Below are positions 1 to 11,530 of a stretch of 64,000 nt of DNA, one piece after another. The first letter of the stretch is position 1, and each line of letters opens with the position of its first letter. The stretch covers positions 930,001-994,000 of the forward strand of contig JAIWNF010000006.1 of the NCBI GenBank assembly GCA_025093555.1. Direction: 5' to 3'. The DNA comes from Circinella umbellata. Taxonomy: Eukaryota > Mucoromycota > Mucoromycetes > Mucorales > Lichtheimiaceae. The notes under the pieces are model-generated. The model worked only from the letters and a program-made list of their open reading frames with translations, was not told the DNA's origin and searched no databases. The translations under genes were made by a program, and so were the position numbers.

Positions 1-422
1 GTTTTTTTTCACTCAGAAAATAATGGATACTTTTAAATGTTATCATATGTAACAAATAGAATAAATATATATTTAAACCTACACAAAAAAAAATCCTAGT
101 CGAGCCAACATTACACCAGTATAATATGTAGCAATAATAATTCATTGATATGTCATTGTCAAGGAAAGAAAAACGTGCCACAGATTTACACTATTACCTT
201 ATACACTCTACATCGTTTCTTTTAAAGGTAGTAAATTTGTTAGTTATAATAATCCATCAGTGTCTGAATATATAATACGAAGCAAGCATTATTAAATTTA
301 AATTTTGTTTATATTTTGAGAAAGCTACAACAGTCCAGCTGTTTTTTTTTATTTAATGGAATGTTTTTTAAGAAAGAAAAGAGGGAAATGAATGGTATAT
401 ATATATATATATTTGATATTTT
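1..422. other. AT-rich flank, no gene seen
   Basis: Sequence 3' of the thaumatin-like gene. It is AT-rich with a short TA run near 395-412 and no supported reading frame. It probably holds the 3' UTR of the minus-strand gene that ends at 423. Confidence 0.6.
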
Positions 423-1235
423 TTAGGGGCAGAAAGTGACAGTGTACTTGTCAGCTTTACATCCAAATGTACTCTTGGCATCATCATAAGCATAACTATA
501 AGCATCGGAACAACCAGACTTGAATTGATCAGCATATTCGCTAGCCTTACACTTGTCAGGAGAGTTATATTCACCAGTACAACAGTATTCTTCAGTACCA
601 AAGGCAGCACAAGCACTTTTACATGCACCATCATCGCCCTTTAATTCATCAGGACATGTTGGCAAGCTTGAACATGTAGGTGATCCACAGTTATAACCAT
701 CACCACCACCACCAGATTGGCCTTCAGGCTCGATACTCATGGGTAAGTTGAAACCATCGACAAACGAAATATCATAGAAATCACTTCCTTCATAACCCTT
801 GAATAAGAATTCGGCAAGTGAAACCGCAGAGCCATATGAACCACAATCACCACCATCTTTACAGCCCCAGAATCGACCAGACCAGTCGGAGCTGACTTGG
901 AAATCATGCGACGAACCAGCAGAAACATCTTGATCTTCTTGATCGCCACCACCATTGGTTAACTTGTAGACTTTAAGATTATTGCTACAACTATTTTTGA
1001 CAGTAACTTTAACGTCACCACCACCGCCGCCGCCACCACCATCACCGGATGAAGTAGAATTACCACCGCCTGAGGAAGCAGATGCAGATGGACTTGAAGA
1101 GGATGAAGTAGAAGAACCACCACCTGCTCCAGAAGATGAAGGTGAAGCAGAGTCAGGTGATGTGGAACTAGCAGGAGCAGCCAAGCTAACGCCAGCGAAA
1201 GCAAGGATAGCAGTAATCTTGATAATGTTTAACAT
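423..1235 (-). CDS. Secreted thaumatin-like protein (GH64-TLP/PR-5 fold)
   Basis: Single-exon gene of 270 aa. The first ~19 residues form a signal peptide ending near Ala-Ala-Pro-Ala. Residues ~20-75 are a Ser/Pro/Gly-rich linker with a run of nine Gly. The rest is a thaumatin domain: GRFWGC, GDCGS, AEFLFKG, DFYDISFVDGFNLPM and the C-terminal SYAYDD...TFCP are diagnostic. The five REDDD cleft residues all appear present (Arg in GRFWG, Glu in AEF, Asp in FYD, VDG and AYDD). About 14 Cys are visible; plant thaumatin has 16. Family members bind or cleave beta-1,3-glucan or act as antifungal/wall-associated proteins; the substrate here is not shown. A long low-complexity linker before the domain suggests wall attachment or display. 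The start is the only ATG giving a signal peptide. Confidence 0.93.
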   Translation of the reverse strand: MLNIIKITAILAFAGVSLAAPASSTSPDSASPSSSGAGGGSSTSSSSSPSASASSGGGNSTSSGDGGGGGGGGDVKVTVKNSCSNNLKVYKLTNGGGDQEDQDVSAGSSHDFQVSSDWSGRFWGCKDGGDCGSYGSAVSLAEFLFKGYEGSDFYDISFVDGFNLPMSIEPEGQSGGGGDGYNCGSPTCSSLPTCPDELKGDDGACKSACAAFGTEEYCCTGEYNSPDKCKASEYADQFKSGCSDAYSYAYDDAKSTFGCKADKYTVTFCP

Positions 1236-1305
1236 ATTTTTCTTGGATATAATGTATTTGTATAAAGATAATTAAAAAAAAAGTCGAAATATGTCCCTGG
1301 ATGGC

Positions 1306-1314
1306 CTTTTTATA
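1306..1314 (-). promoter_or_regulatory. TATA box of the thaumatin-like gene
   Basis: On the minus strand the sequence reads TATAAAAAG about 70-80 nt upstream of the start codon at 1235, preceded by GGA. Spacing suits a core promoter of a highly expressed secreted protein; no transcript evidence is available. Confidence 0.45.
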
Positions 1315-4222
1315 TCCATTTTTTCTGTACCTGAAATAATAATGGCCGCTAAATCTAAATCATATTGAGTTGCCCTGAAAACGATATGTTCTTCTGGTTT
1401 ATGGTTTGTAAAGTATCAGAACAATCGCAATAATGATCGCCAAGAATTATAATGATGTTATTGTTTCTAATGTTTAAAAGATTTAATTTGTTAGATGCCA
1501 TGCTTAGTATTGTTTTGTTTGACGTTACTGAATTCTTACTGGATAATAAGCAAACCCTTGTAATTACTAAATTCGAATGTTCTAAACTAGACTCTCTTAC
1601 TACCTGATCCCGACTGGTCTGTGTGAGGTCCCCTCATAGTGGATAAATATTGAATAGCAACTCAGCAGTAACGCTGGAACGAATATTATCTTTTGACAAT
1701 AGACTTAGATTCTCGAACATTAGATGATGAAACAAGGAATATTTAGCTCAAAAAAATCATAGCTCTGTTTAATTATGTCATACAATGGCATATGTTACTA
1801 GTGTTTTCTTTTTTATGGCATGTGTCTATGTTTGTACTGCTGTCTGTGCACAGCTAGTAATCTAATATACTTATTGACTTTATAATATATAGGCATCATT
1901 CTTTGTTTTCATTGAAACATACCAACTTAGAAAATCAAGAAACTGTACAATAACAGTGGAATACAGACATTATGCTCGACAGAAATTTAGAGTGCAATTC
2001 TATCTTGTAAGTATAATGTTTAATTTTATAAAACAGCCAAGAGACTCCGTTTTGATGGACGTGCTGTTGTAATGAGGGTAGCAAAAAAAAAAGTTCTGTT
2101 CTGTAAAAACGCAAACGTAAGATACGTATACTTTGAGGAATATTATGAATACATTATTATCAATGTCATGCACTCATTTCTTTACCGTCAACACGGTTGA
2201 TTTTATTAGCACGAGAGTTTTTTTTTCAATATCTATTATAAATATGTTGTCTTTGATATCGGTTATTGTGTTGGTATATTCTAACGTGAGACTCAAATCG
2301 ACACTTCTAGTAGTAGTACAGAAATACATAATTTCAATTCACCACGGTTTTGTGATTAAAAAGATCAAGTCCCTGTTTGCCATTGTATACGTACATATGT
2401 ACATTTTCTCTTGTGTATATTTTCTTTTGATACAGATATTTTCTTCTACATGCTTTTTTGTTTTTTTTTGGTACGTATCAACAATAGATGTGTACACAAT
2501 CAATAGCGAGCACATGAAAAAAAAAGAGTCTTTCTTCAAGCTATATGTACTGTACTTTATGAATTTCCACTTTTCTTAATCAAATAATAGAATTGCATAT
2601 TAAAACTTTGCAAAACGTTACTTTACTAGTATATATAACTTAATTGTTGAATGATATGATCCATAAACGATAGATACATACTATACATATGTGTCACGCA
2701 ATAATATTACAACAGTATATAGGAATAACAAATGTAAATTTTTTGTTACTACGTACTACTGCAATAATAAGCTACGTCACAGCCCTTCTCTGACCACTTA
2801 TATAACCTCTGTAGAATGTTTTACGTTAAGGTTTGTCAACAATGAAACTTAACAAAAAAGGAACTTAAACATCGTGGCGAAATGTCAGAAGACAAGAAAA
2901 AGGAGATAACTTTTATCAATATGAATAAAACAATAAAAATAAATAGATTGAATTTTGCTTATAGGTATAAAAATAAGGAGATGGTAATAGTTCTTTTTAC
3001 AGTATTGATGGAGAGTGGACTATCTCCTGCTATATAGAATAAGTTTATATGTAACGAAAAGTTATACAACACTACGTAAAGATATTTTGTTTAATAGAAC
3101 TGAGATAATTCACTTCTAAAAGTATTATAAATTGATCTCCGGCCATACCCCTTACAAGTATCATGATGCTCATAATAATTAGGTTTTTTTTTATCTGCAT
3201 GAATTGAAATTGTTATTGTATATATATGAAACACTTTGAAGCAATAATAACACCATATGATTTAGGAGTTGCATATCTAATAAACTTCATTTCAATCAAA
3301 TGTTAAAGAATCTTTTCTGTAACACGTACATTTCATTTGATTAATAATAATCCTATATGGTTTTTACTTGTGATTTTTGTTTGCACATAATATAGTGTTA
3401 TTAATTTATATATTATCTTTTGTATAGGATGTCAATTCTGCAGCTGTCTTTTTTTTTTATCTTTGGCAACGGCAGCAGAAATATGATAATATAAGATGTT
3501 GCTTAAGTCTAGATAATACAAGAAAAAGTAAATTAGCTATACTCTATAACTCCCCCCTTTTTTTTTCTCCTTGGCGGTTACATTCATAATATATATTTAT
3601 TATGATATACAAGTGTTCTGGAATCAGTACAATTCAAACCTTTCAATTACTTTACCGATATTTAATGTACCGTTATTATTTTATCACGTCACGCTTCCTT
3701 TATCAATATAATGAAGAAACTTGGCTGTTTTTATATGAATAATAATATTATTAGGAACTGGGGCTTAGGCAGATATTACTAGTAGTATGAATGTGTATAA
3801 AAATAAAAGGAGGTTTCTAGGGTAAAAAATAAGGGATGCCAAAATAGTAGTAAGCGGAAATTGGGTCTGATCTTGATTTCAGTCCAAAATAAGCAATATG
3901 CACACGAGTAAAGATTAGTTTGCTTTTACCTGTTGTTTTTAAACTTTCACTCCCTCTATAACAATAGCAATATAATTTGTTGTTGTGGTTGGGTGTGAGT
4001 TAATATTCTTTCTTTTTTTTGTTTTTTCTTTTTTTTTCTTCTTCTTCTTCTTCTTATTCGTTTCGTTCCCTTTTCCTTAAAGGAAAACGAATCATCTTCT
4101 ATTCTCTCTCTTTTTTTTTTCTTCATTCTCTTTCCTTTTATTTTCAAATACAGCTCATTCATCCTCGAACAAAAAAAAAAAAAATTACAAACAAAGAAAA
4201 GACATTATAGATTGTGTTCATC
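1315..4222. other. Gene-poor AT-rich intergenic region
   Basis: About 2.9 kb without a supported gene. Short ORFs here are hydrophobic and rich in Phe/Ile/Tyr/Val from AT-rich DNA, with no recognisable domain or intron signals. The last ~200 nt (about 4010-4200) form a T/C-rich tract followed by A-runs directly before the TBC-gene start, a likely promoter/5' UTR. Confidence 0.6.
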
Positions 4223-7200
4223 ATGGGATCACTTCAGGTTCCTGCCGATTCCTTAACTGTTACATCAAGTACGAGTACTCCCTTACGAAAAGCAATGACT
4301 TCGGGTAACTATCAACAATCTACACCTAGCTTATTACCACAAAGTCGTTCGGTCAAAAGCTCAAGTGCAGTTTCGATCTATGCAGCAGCAGCTTATGATG
4401 CCAATAATATCCGAAAACAACGATCTGAATCATTTGTACAACAAAGAAAAAGTAGAGATCATCATCATTTTGAACACGATACAGTACCAAGAGCACCTTC
4501 TCAAATTTGTTTAAGTCGTCATTCACCTATACGTACAACAACATTACCTCAATCAACATCGATGTCATCAACAACGACTACTGCAAAAGAATTTATTCCA
4601 CCATCATCATTATCTCACACTCCTTCTACATCCTCCTCTTCTTCTTCAACTCTCTCTTCTTCTGATTCAGAAGATGAAGTAGAAGTTCAACTAGAACGAA
4701 TTCATCATAATGCCCACAATAAAAAGCCATCACCATTACAGCGTGAAAATAGTGCGAGTAGTGATAATATGACAGCAACGACAGATGATAGTAATAATGA
4801 GCAACAGGGAAACGAAGAAGAAGATGAAGAGGGAGCAATCCTTGAAGGTGTTATGATTCGGCGTGCAGTAAGGCCTAGCTTTGTTCCACCTATACAAACA
4901 AATGGAACAGAACATGGTGATAATGAAGAAAAAGAAAAAACACATAGAAAAGTAGATCAAAAACGAACATCACCTAAAGCACAACCTAAAGTGATTACAA
5001 GTAGAGAATATTGGTCACCACCACCCATCTCATCACCTACTGCTGCTGATGGATTATCATCACCTGTATTAACAGGTTTTCATGCAGCTGATGATCCTAA
5101 TGCTATTATTTCATCACCATTATCTCCAACAAACAACAATGATAATGCAAAAAAACAACATTTTTTTAAATTAAAGAAAAGTAACAGTAATGCATCAAAT
5201 CATTCATTATTTCACTTCAGTAAACGGTTTCAAAATAATCATCTTCATCGACACCATGATATTGCACAAAATACAAGTCTTGTTTATCCACCACCTCCTG
5301 TATCTTTTGGTGAGAATCCTGAAACGTATGTCTTTTTTTATTATCATGATTTATAGTGTTACGAACTTCTTTAATATTTAATTTATTTTTATTTTTGGGG
5401 AGGCTGGGTAACTTGAATAATAATCCCAATGTTGGGGTAATGTAACTCATAAATATATATTAAATATATAATACTTTGTAGTGATCGTTATGGATTTAAA
5501 AAAGCATCACAATGGATCACTTTAGAAAATCATCGTGAATTTGATGAAACTTATATACCTATCTTGGAACGACGATCTATAAAATGGCAGCGATTACTTG
5601 AAGAATATGAACCAAAATTACCTGAGAGAAGTTCAAAAGGTATATTAAAATCGGAAGGGAAAAAAAAAAAAAAGTGGAACTACAATTTACGTAGGACAAA
5701 AGAACTTTATACTAAAAGCAGATCAAAATTAATAAATAATTAGTTAAACGATATGTTCGTAAAGGTATTCCTGCTCATCTTCGAGGAAGAGTAAGTTTAC
5801 TCGTTTCTTTTTAATATAGATAGTTGGTTAAACAACAATAATGGAAAGGATAGTGAAGTGGATGGGGTAAAACAAAAAAAAAAAAAATGTTTTTATAAAA
5901 ATACTTATAGTTCTTAACCAGGTATGGCTACACTATAGCGGAGCGGAGGCCAAGATGGCCTCTAACCCAGGTGTATATGCCAAATTTCTCGGCAAAGCCG
6001 AAGAATTAGGTGATGGAAATGAATTTGCTGATATCATTGCTCGCGATTTACATCGTACTTTCCCTGATAATATTCAATTTCGCGCACCTTCAGCATCAAC
6101 AACAGATCCGCAACAACAACAAAGAGAACGAGAACAAGAAGAACTACCAGCCATTATTTCTGCATTACAACGCGTTTTATCTGCATTTTCAGTTTATTCT
6201 CCTTCTATTGGTTATTGTCAATCATTGAATTATATTGTAGGTATGCTTCTTTTATTTATGAATGAAGAAGAAGCATTTTGGACCCTGGTGGCCATTGTAC
6301 AGAATATTTTACCTGCAGGTGTCTATGATGTGACCATGGAAGGGTCGAATATTGATCAAACAGTGTTGATGATGTTAATATGGGAACGGATGCCAACCTT
6401 GTGGAACAAGTTGGCTGAGAAAAAAGCTTCGTTTTGGGATTATGCTGCAGATGGGACATCAATGCCAACTATCACGCTAGTTACCAATCATTGGTTTCTT
6501 ACACTTTTTATTAATATTCTTCCTATAGAGGTAAAAATATATTTCATACTATCGGGGAGAACGAGATTTGTTTGGTCTTATACTAAGTAACTTTATTATT
6601 GTTGATCATTTAGACGGTACTCCGAGTGTGGGATTGCTTCTTTTAGTAAGTTGTTAATTTTTATATTAAAAAAAGAGTTCTGTCCTCCTCTTCTCTTCTA
6701 AACTCCTATCATCCACCTTTCATATTTTCCTATTTCTTTTCCCATTTACATAAAAAAGATGTTTACAGTAGTAGCTCATAAGTTTGTTATTAATTTTATC
6801 GTCATCATTATTATAGTGAAGGAGCTAGTGTCTTATTCCGTGTTGCACTCACCTTATTCAAAATGAGCGAAAATACCATTATGCCAATAGAGGATTCATT
6901 GGAAATTTTTCAAGTCATACAGGTAAAAAAATAAAAAATAAAAAATAAACGTGCATAGATGCGTGTAACCATACCCTTTGTTGTTTAACTAACTTGAAAT
7001 TCACCACGTGTACTTTTCTTCCACCAGAACATGCCAAAAAAAATCATTGACTGCCAGAACTTGTTAGATGTAAGCGCTATCAATTTTAACTTTCCGTGAA
7101 CCGATACCATGTGTTTCACAATGAAAAATTTGATAAGCTAACTACTATAAAATTATATAGTACACATTTCGACGATATGGATCATTTACAGAAGTAACTC

Positions 7201-7349
7201 ATGAGGATTTGGAACGTAGAAGAGAAATGTGTCGAGATAGACGTCGATCAGGTCGCATACCGATAAATACCAAATCAAGAACGTTGCCAAGGAGACCATT
7301 TGGTACAACACCATGGAAAAGAAAAACGTCAGCTAAACGACATATATAA
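4223..7349 (+). CDS. TBC-domain Rab GTPase-activating protein (Msb3/Gyp3/GRTP1-like)
   Basis: Eight exons: 4223-5325, 5482-5639, 5744-5790, 5922-6530, 6614-6645, 6817-6922, 7028-7069, 7161-7349. They total 762 codons (761 aa), all GT-AG and in frame. Residues 1-~365 are low-complexity, Ser-rich and acidic. The pre-TBC segment DRYGFKKASQW and then KGIPAHLRGRVW (exon 3/4) open the TBC domain. Both catalytic fingers are present: the arginine finger in IARDLHRT (I475-x-x-D478-x-x-R481) and the glutamine finger YCQ at 534-536. The family accelerates GTP hydrolysis by Rab/Ypt proteins in secretion and membrane traffic; the Rab partner cannot be read from sequence. The C-terminus is short and basic. 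The start is the ATG at 4223, just after a CT/A-rich leader. It is convergent with the antiporter gene. Confidence 0.92.
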
Positions 7350-7987
7350 TTTCTAAATGAACACGTCAAGCACGCACTAAAAAATACCCTTATAATTATT
7401 TCTTTACACAACTCACACACTCTCATCACCATTCCAGCACTGCACTATTTTCTTTATTATTATACTTTATTATTGTTATTATTTACTATTTCTATTACTA
7501 TTACTATTATCATTTTTTTTTCAAACGCAACACAAGCACACAGACGCATTTATATACATACATTGTTGTTGTATAGATCATTCCCAACCTTTTCCACACG
7601 CACCACACCATGTAATCAATCGCACATTCATAATTTTTTTTTGCATAGCATTTATATATATATATATTTCTATATATTTATAATTATATATTTTGAAGCA
7701 TAATACACATCATTTTGTTTATTTATTTATTTATTTTTTAAGAAAAAACACACATTTGTGATAAATAAGAATAAGAATAATTGTTAAAGAAAAGTATATA
7801 AGCTTGTAGATATATATAAAAAAAAAGAATATACGTAATGGGTAGTAAAGGTAGAGAGATAAAAGAACAATATACAAATTGATGTTTGTTTTTTTAGTGT
7901 ACATGTACGCGAAAAGATGACTGCTAGGGATTATTATTTTGAAATGAAAAATATGAATGATATAAGAAAACAAGGAAAGGGAAAGGT
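7350..7987. other. Convergent 3' intergenic region
   Basis: AT-rich spacer between two 3' ends with TA, TTAT and TTTA runs. No gene is supported; it presumably contains the 3' UTRs and poly(A) sites of both neighbours. Confidence 0.6.
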
Positions 7988-10027
7988 TTAATTGACACTG
8001 CTTCCTGGAGGATATTCTTGAGCAATTTGATTTTCCAACTCTTTAATTTTTTCCTTTGTTTTTTGTTTCCAATTTGAATCCTTTTTATCCACCACGGCAT
8101 GAGGCTCTGCTGCTTGACTATCTTCAATAACAACATGATGATTTTCTTCCCATACTTCAATTCTTGGGTGGAGTGGTTTATGATGTTCTTCTACGGCTTG
8201 GGCTGCGACTGCAGGTGAAATACCAGGAATATCAGATACTTGCTCGGCTTCTTTTTCAGATTGTGGTTGTGGTATCATTCCTGAAACAATCTGTGGTGAA
8301 GGTGAAGATGATTGTAGATTATTTTTGTTTCGTCGGAACAAGTTTCGTAATCCACCGCCACCACCACCGTTCAAACCAGATACTTCACTACTATTGTTTG
8401 TACCAGTTGTTTGTCCAGTTTGTTGATCTTCCATTTTATTATCTTCGTCTTTTTGTCGATTAATCCAACTTCGTAAACTGGAAACACTTGCTTCATTCTT
8501 TTCAATATTCAAATTAGCTTGTGACGTGCCTCTTGGCTTAACGGGTTCCAAAAATCGAATATTAGCGTTTGGATTGTTGTTATTATTACGTGTTGCTCTT
8601 TCGTCATCGTCATCTGAATCACCGGGTAAGAAATCCTCCTCGGCTGTGTCGTCATCCACCATATCTACAGCATAATGTTCATTTCCATTTTCTCGTTGCA
8701 TTTCTTTTTCCCGTTGAATGGTATTAATCAAAGTATTTCGTTGTGTTTCACTCAACATGGGTCCTTCACCAAGATCACCATTACCATTGTGATTGTTTTC
8801 ATTAAGCGACTGATTATTACGTCGAATTTTAGGCAATCGGACCGTATTGCTTCCTGTGCTTGTGATGGATAATGTACGCGTTCGGATACGCTTACCGAGT
8901 TGGAATAATGGAATTGTAGTACCGTGTACCAGGGTGGAGGCAAGTACAATAAATAATACCACGGGACTTAATAATTCGATGACGACTGGTTTTTCCACTG
9001 AATCTTCAAAGACTTTTTCCATTTCTTCTTTGGCAATCATAGATAAGAAGACGGCACCAACACCCATGGGACCAAACCATCCACTGAAAACGGCTTCACG
9101 ATACGTCTTAATGGCAGGCATAATAGGCTTAAGCGCGAGAACAATGGGGAGGCGTCGAAAGAGTAGAATTAAAATGGCAATAACAACAAGTCGCCAGGGG
9201 CTCAAACCGATTTCTGCATTACCAAATTCATGCCAAGGCTAAAAAAAAATTTCAGCGTGTATTATATTAGTTTTCAGTGATTTCTATTTCTTATTTTCAC
9301 TTCTGTATGAAACAGTCAGATATTAGTATATATTTATTATATATTCTACTTACAATAATAGCACCAATATAAGCAAATACACCCAAATTCAACATCATAT
9401 CAATGACCTCTTGAAAATGAGCTTCTTCAGTTTCTTGTCGGAACCAATCATCCCAGGAAAATGCATTTCCTGCAACAAAACATGCGAGTACATCATCACT
9501 TCCAGAAAAACCCGTCATGCTCATTAAAAATAACTAGTATATATAAAAGCATAAAAAAAAGGTTAATTTTTATTTATTCAAATGCATACATACATCCTTC
9601 CTAACCTCCCGGCCCCCTCCTTTTTCATTTTGCATAAAATAACTTACTGCAAGAGCAATAGCAAAACAAAGAAAAGATGGTTTGTCAATAAGGCGACTAT
9701 TTTTAACCAAAAAAAAAAAACAATATAGTTTAGTTACAATTCACATACACACAATATACATAGGGTAGATTGAAAGTTTTGAATGATAACTCACTGTCTT
9801 TCTGACCACTGTAAAATTTTACGTGCAACCCAACCAACGACAACACCAATAACGCAAGATAATACGATTTGGAAAAGACATGTTTCATAAACCCATTTAC
9901 CAATAGCTTTACCAGTACCTGGTTCACCAATCAAAAAGATAGCTAAAAACAAGAATGGAAAACCCATGCCATCATTACCACCACTATATACAATTTAAAA
10001 AAAAGAAATAGTGAGTTCCATCCTGCA

Positions 10028-10070
<43 letters not shown>

Positions 10071-11211
10071 ACTCCGTCTTTTTTCTCCAATCAAAATACA
10101 ACCCTTCCAACTATTTCATGATGGGAAATTTAAAAAAACCAGTTTTTTTTTTTTTCCTTACCTTTCTGCAGATAAAACATTTCGAATATGTGCAGGAACA
10201 TGTTTTTCAGCAAATCGTCCTTTAACAACAGAGTTTGCCAAGATCTGTAAAAAGTATATAATAAACATTTAATGTGAGTGTTTTCGGCTTCTTTTGCGAC
10301 AGAATATTATGCTTATGGTGGTACAAAAAAGATAACGGGAAAAAGAAAAAGCTTACTGGATCGGTAGGACAAACACATGCGGCGATTACAAGAGCATTTA
10401 ACTAAAAAAAATATATAATAATAATAATAATGAGTCGAAACATATAAACTGAATTCAACGAACACATTATATATAAACGTACATAATCTAAGGTTGGAAT
10501 CAATGCCCAAATAAATAGACCACTGATTAACCACATGAAAATCATGATGGGAAGCATCAATATCAAAAAAGTCCGCCATTCCTTCTTCAGATAATGTCTA
10601 AAAAAAAAGGGGGGGCAGGGAAGGGAAGAAAAAAAATGTGTCAATCGCATATATTAAACTTTTTCATTGATGATCTTTATTTTTTTGATCATATTTCTTT
10701 TTTTTTTTTCTATAAAGCCATTTTACCTTGGTAAATCAATTCCGACAGCCATAACCTAAGAAACAAAATGTGTATATTTTTTTAATATCCCATGACAACT
10801 GTAACCTTTTTCTAATAGTTGTACAAAAACGCATCATCTATATCTTACCTGAATAGCAATGACACATCGGGTAATTTGTTTGGTAATTTCATCAGTATCA
10901 TCCCAATCATAGGGATTTAATCCATTTGCTACTAAAGGTCCTGCAATGATACCAACAATTAAAGCAACAACTATTTATGGTTCGAATCAATTGACCAAAA
11001 AAGAAAAAAACCGTTAGATCAAAAATTCTCCTATGTTGATTATAACCTCATAAAACTATAGAAGTGAAAAAAAAGACTTACAAGCTTCGGATATAAACAT
11101 TCTTTCTTTGACAAACATAGATACGAAACCAAAAATGACAATAAAGCCACTTAAGATCGCGATCGCAATACTAAATGTCGAGAATTGTCCAGGGATCAAC
11201 TCGACTGTCAT
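7988..11211 (-). CDS. Plasma-membrane Na+(K+)/H+ antiporter, NHA1/SOD2 type
   Basis: Ten exons, 5' to 3': 11211-11082, 10970-10849, 10755-10727, 10597-10483, 10401-10357, 10244-10162, 9983-9795, 9696-9648, 9533-9354, 9238-7988. They sum to 731 codons (730 aa). The first ~440 residues are multi-pass membrane sequence of the fungal CPA1 family. Diagnostic stretches are GIIAGP, ACVCPTDP, SGGNDGMGFPF, RLIDKPSFL and FSGSDDVLACFVAGNAFSWDDWF. The adjacent Asp pair needed for cation exchange is D267-D268. The tail from ~residue 440 is hydrophilic and acidic, about 290 aa, much shorter than the yeast Nha1 tail. It exchanges cytosolic Na+ or K+ for protons, giving salt tolerance and pH/potassium control. 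One intron carries a pure TA microsatellite. Confidence 0.95.
10030..10068. repeat. (TA)n microsatellite inside an antiporter intron
   Basis: About 19 perfect TA units in the intron between exons 6 and 7 of the antiporter gene (intron 9984-10161). Likely length-polymorphic. Confidence 0.95.
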
Positions 11212-11530
11212 TATGGAAATATATAATAATAGTAACTAATAGGTAATAGTAATAATACAGGAACTTCAAAAAGACTTATGTTTGTACAGTAAGAGTAAAA
11301 AAAAAAAGTTGCGGGAAAAAAGGAGAGAATGATAGAAAATGAAGGAGACGATATTAGGAAGAGAAAGGTTATATTGTATAATTCCCTTTTACTTTTCTTT
11401 TTTTTTTTCAACCCGCAATAGAAAAAAAAACAAAAAAGAAAAAAACTTCGACTACAACACAAAGAAAAGAAGAAAAAAAAAAAGGAAAAAAAAAAAAAAA
11501 AAGAATCCGCAAAACAGAGCAACGAAATTA
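11212..11530 (-). promoter_or_regulatory. Polypyrimidine leader/promoter of the antiporter gene
   Basis: Read on the minus strand, this stretch is dominated by T- and C-runs immediately before the start codon. The same architecture precedes the TBC, Spa2, NOP58 and MADS genes, so it looks like a general promoter or 5' UTR feature of this genome. Confidence 0.45.

Noticed and set aside
2133..2579. 148-codon hydrophobic open frame
   Set aside because: Starts on a non-ATG codon, composition is what AT-rich DNA gives (Phe, Ile, Val, Tyr), with no motif, signal-peptide logic or splice context.
8164..8463. Plus-strand 99-codon frame
   Set aside because: Shadow of the antiporter C-terminal tail exon.
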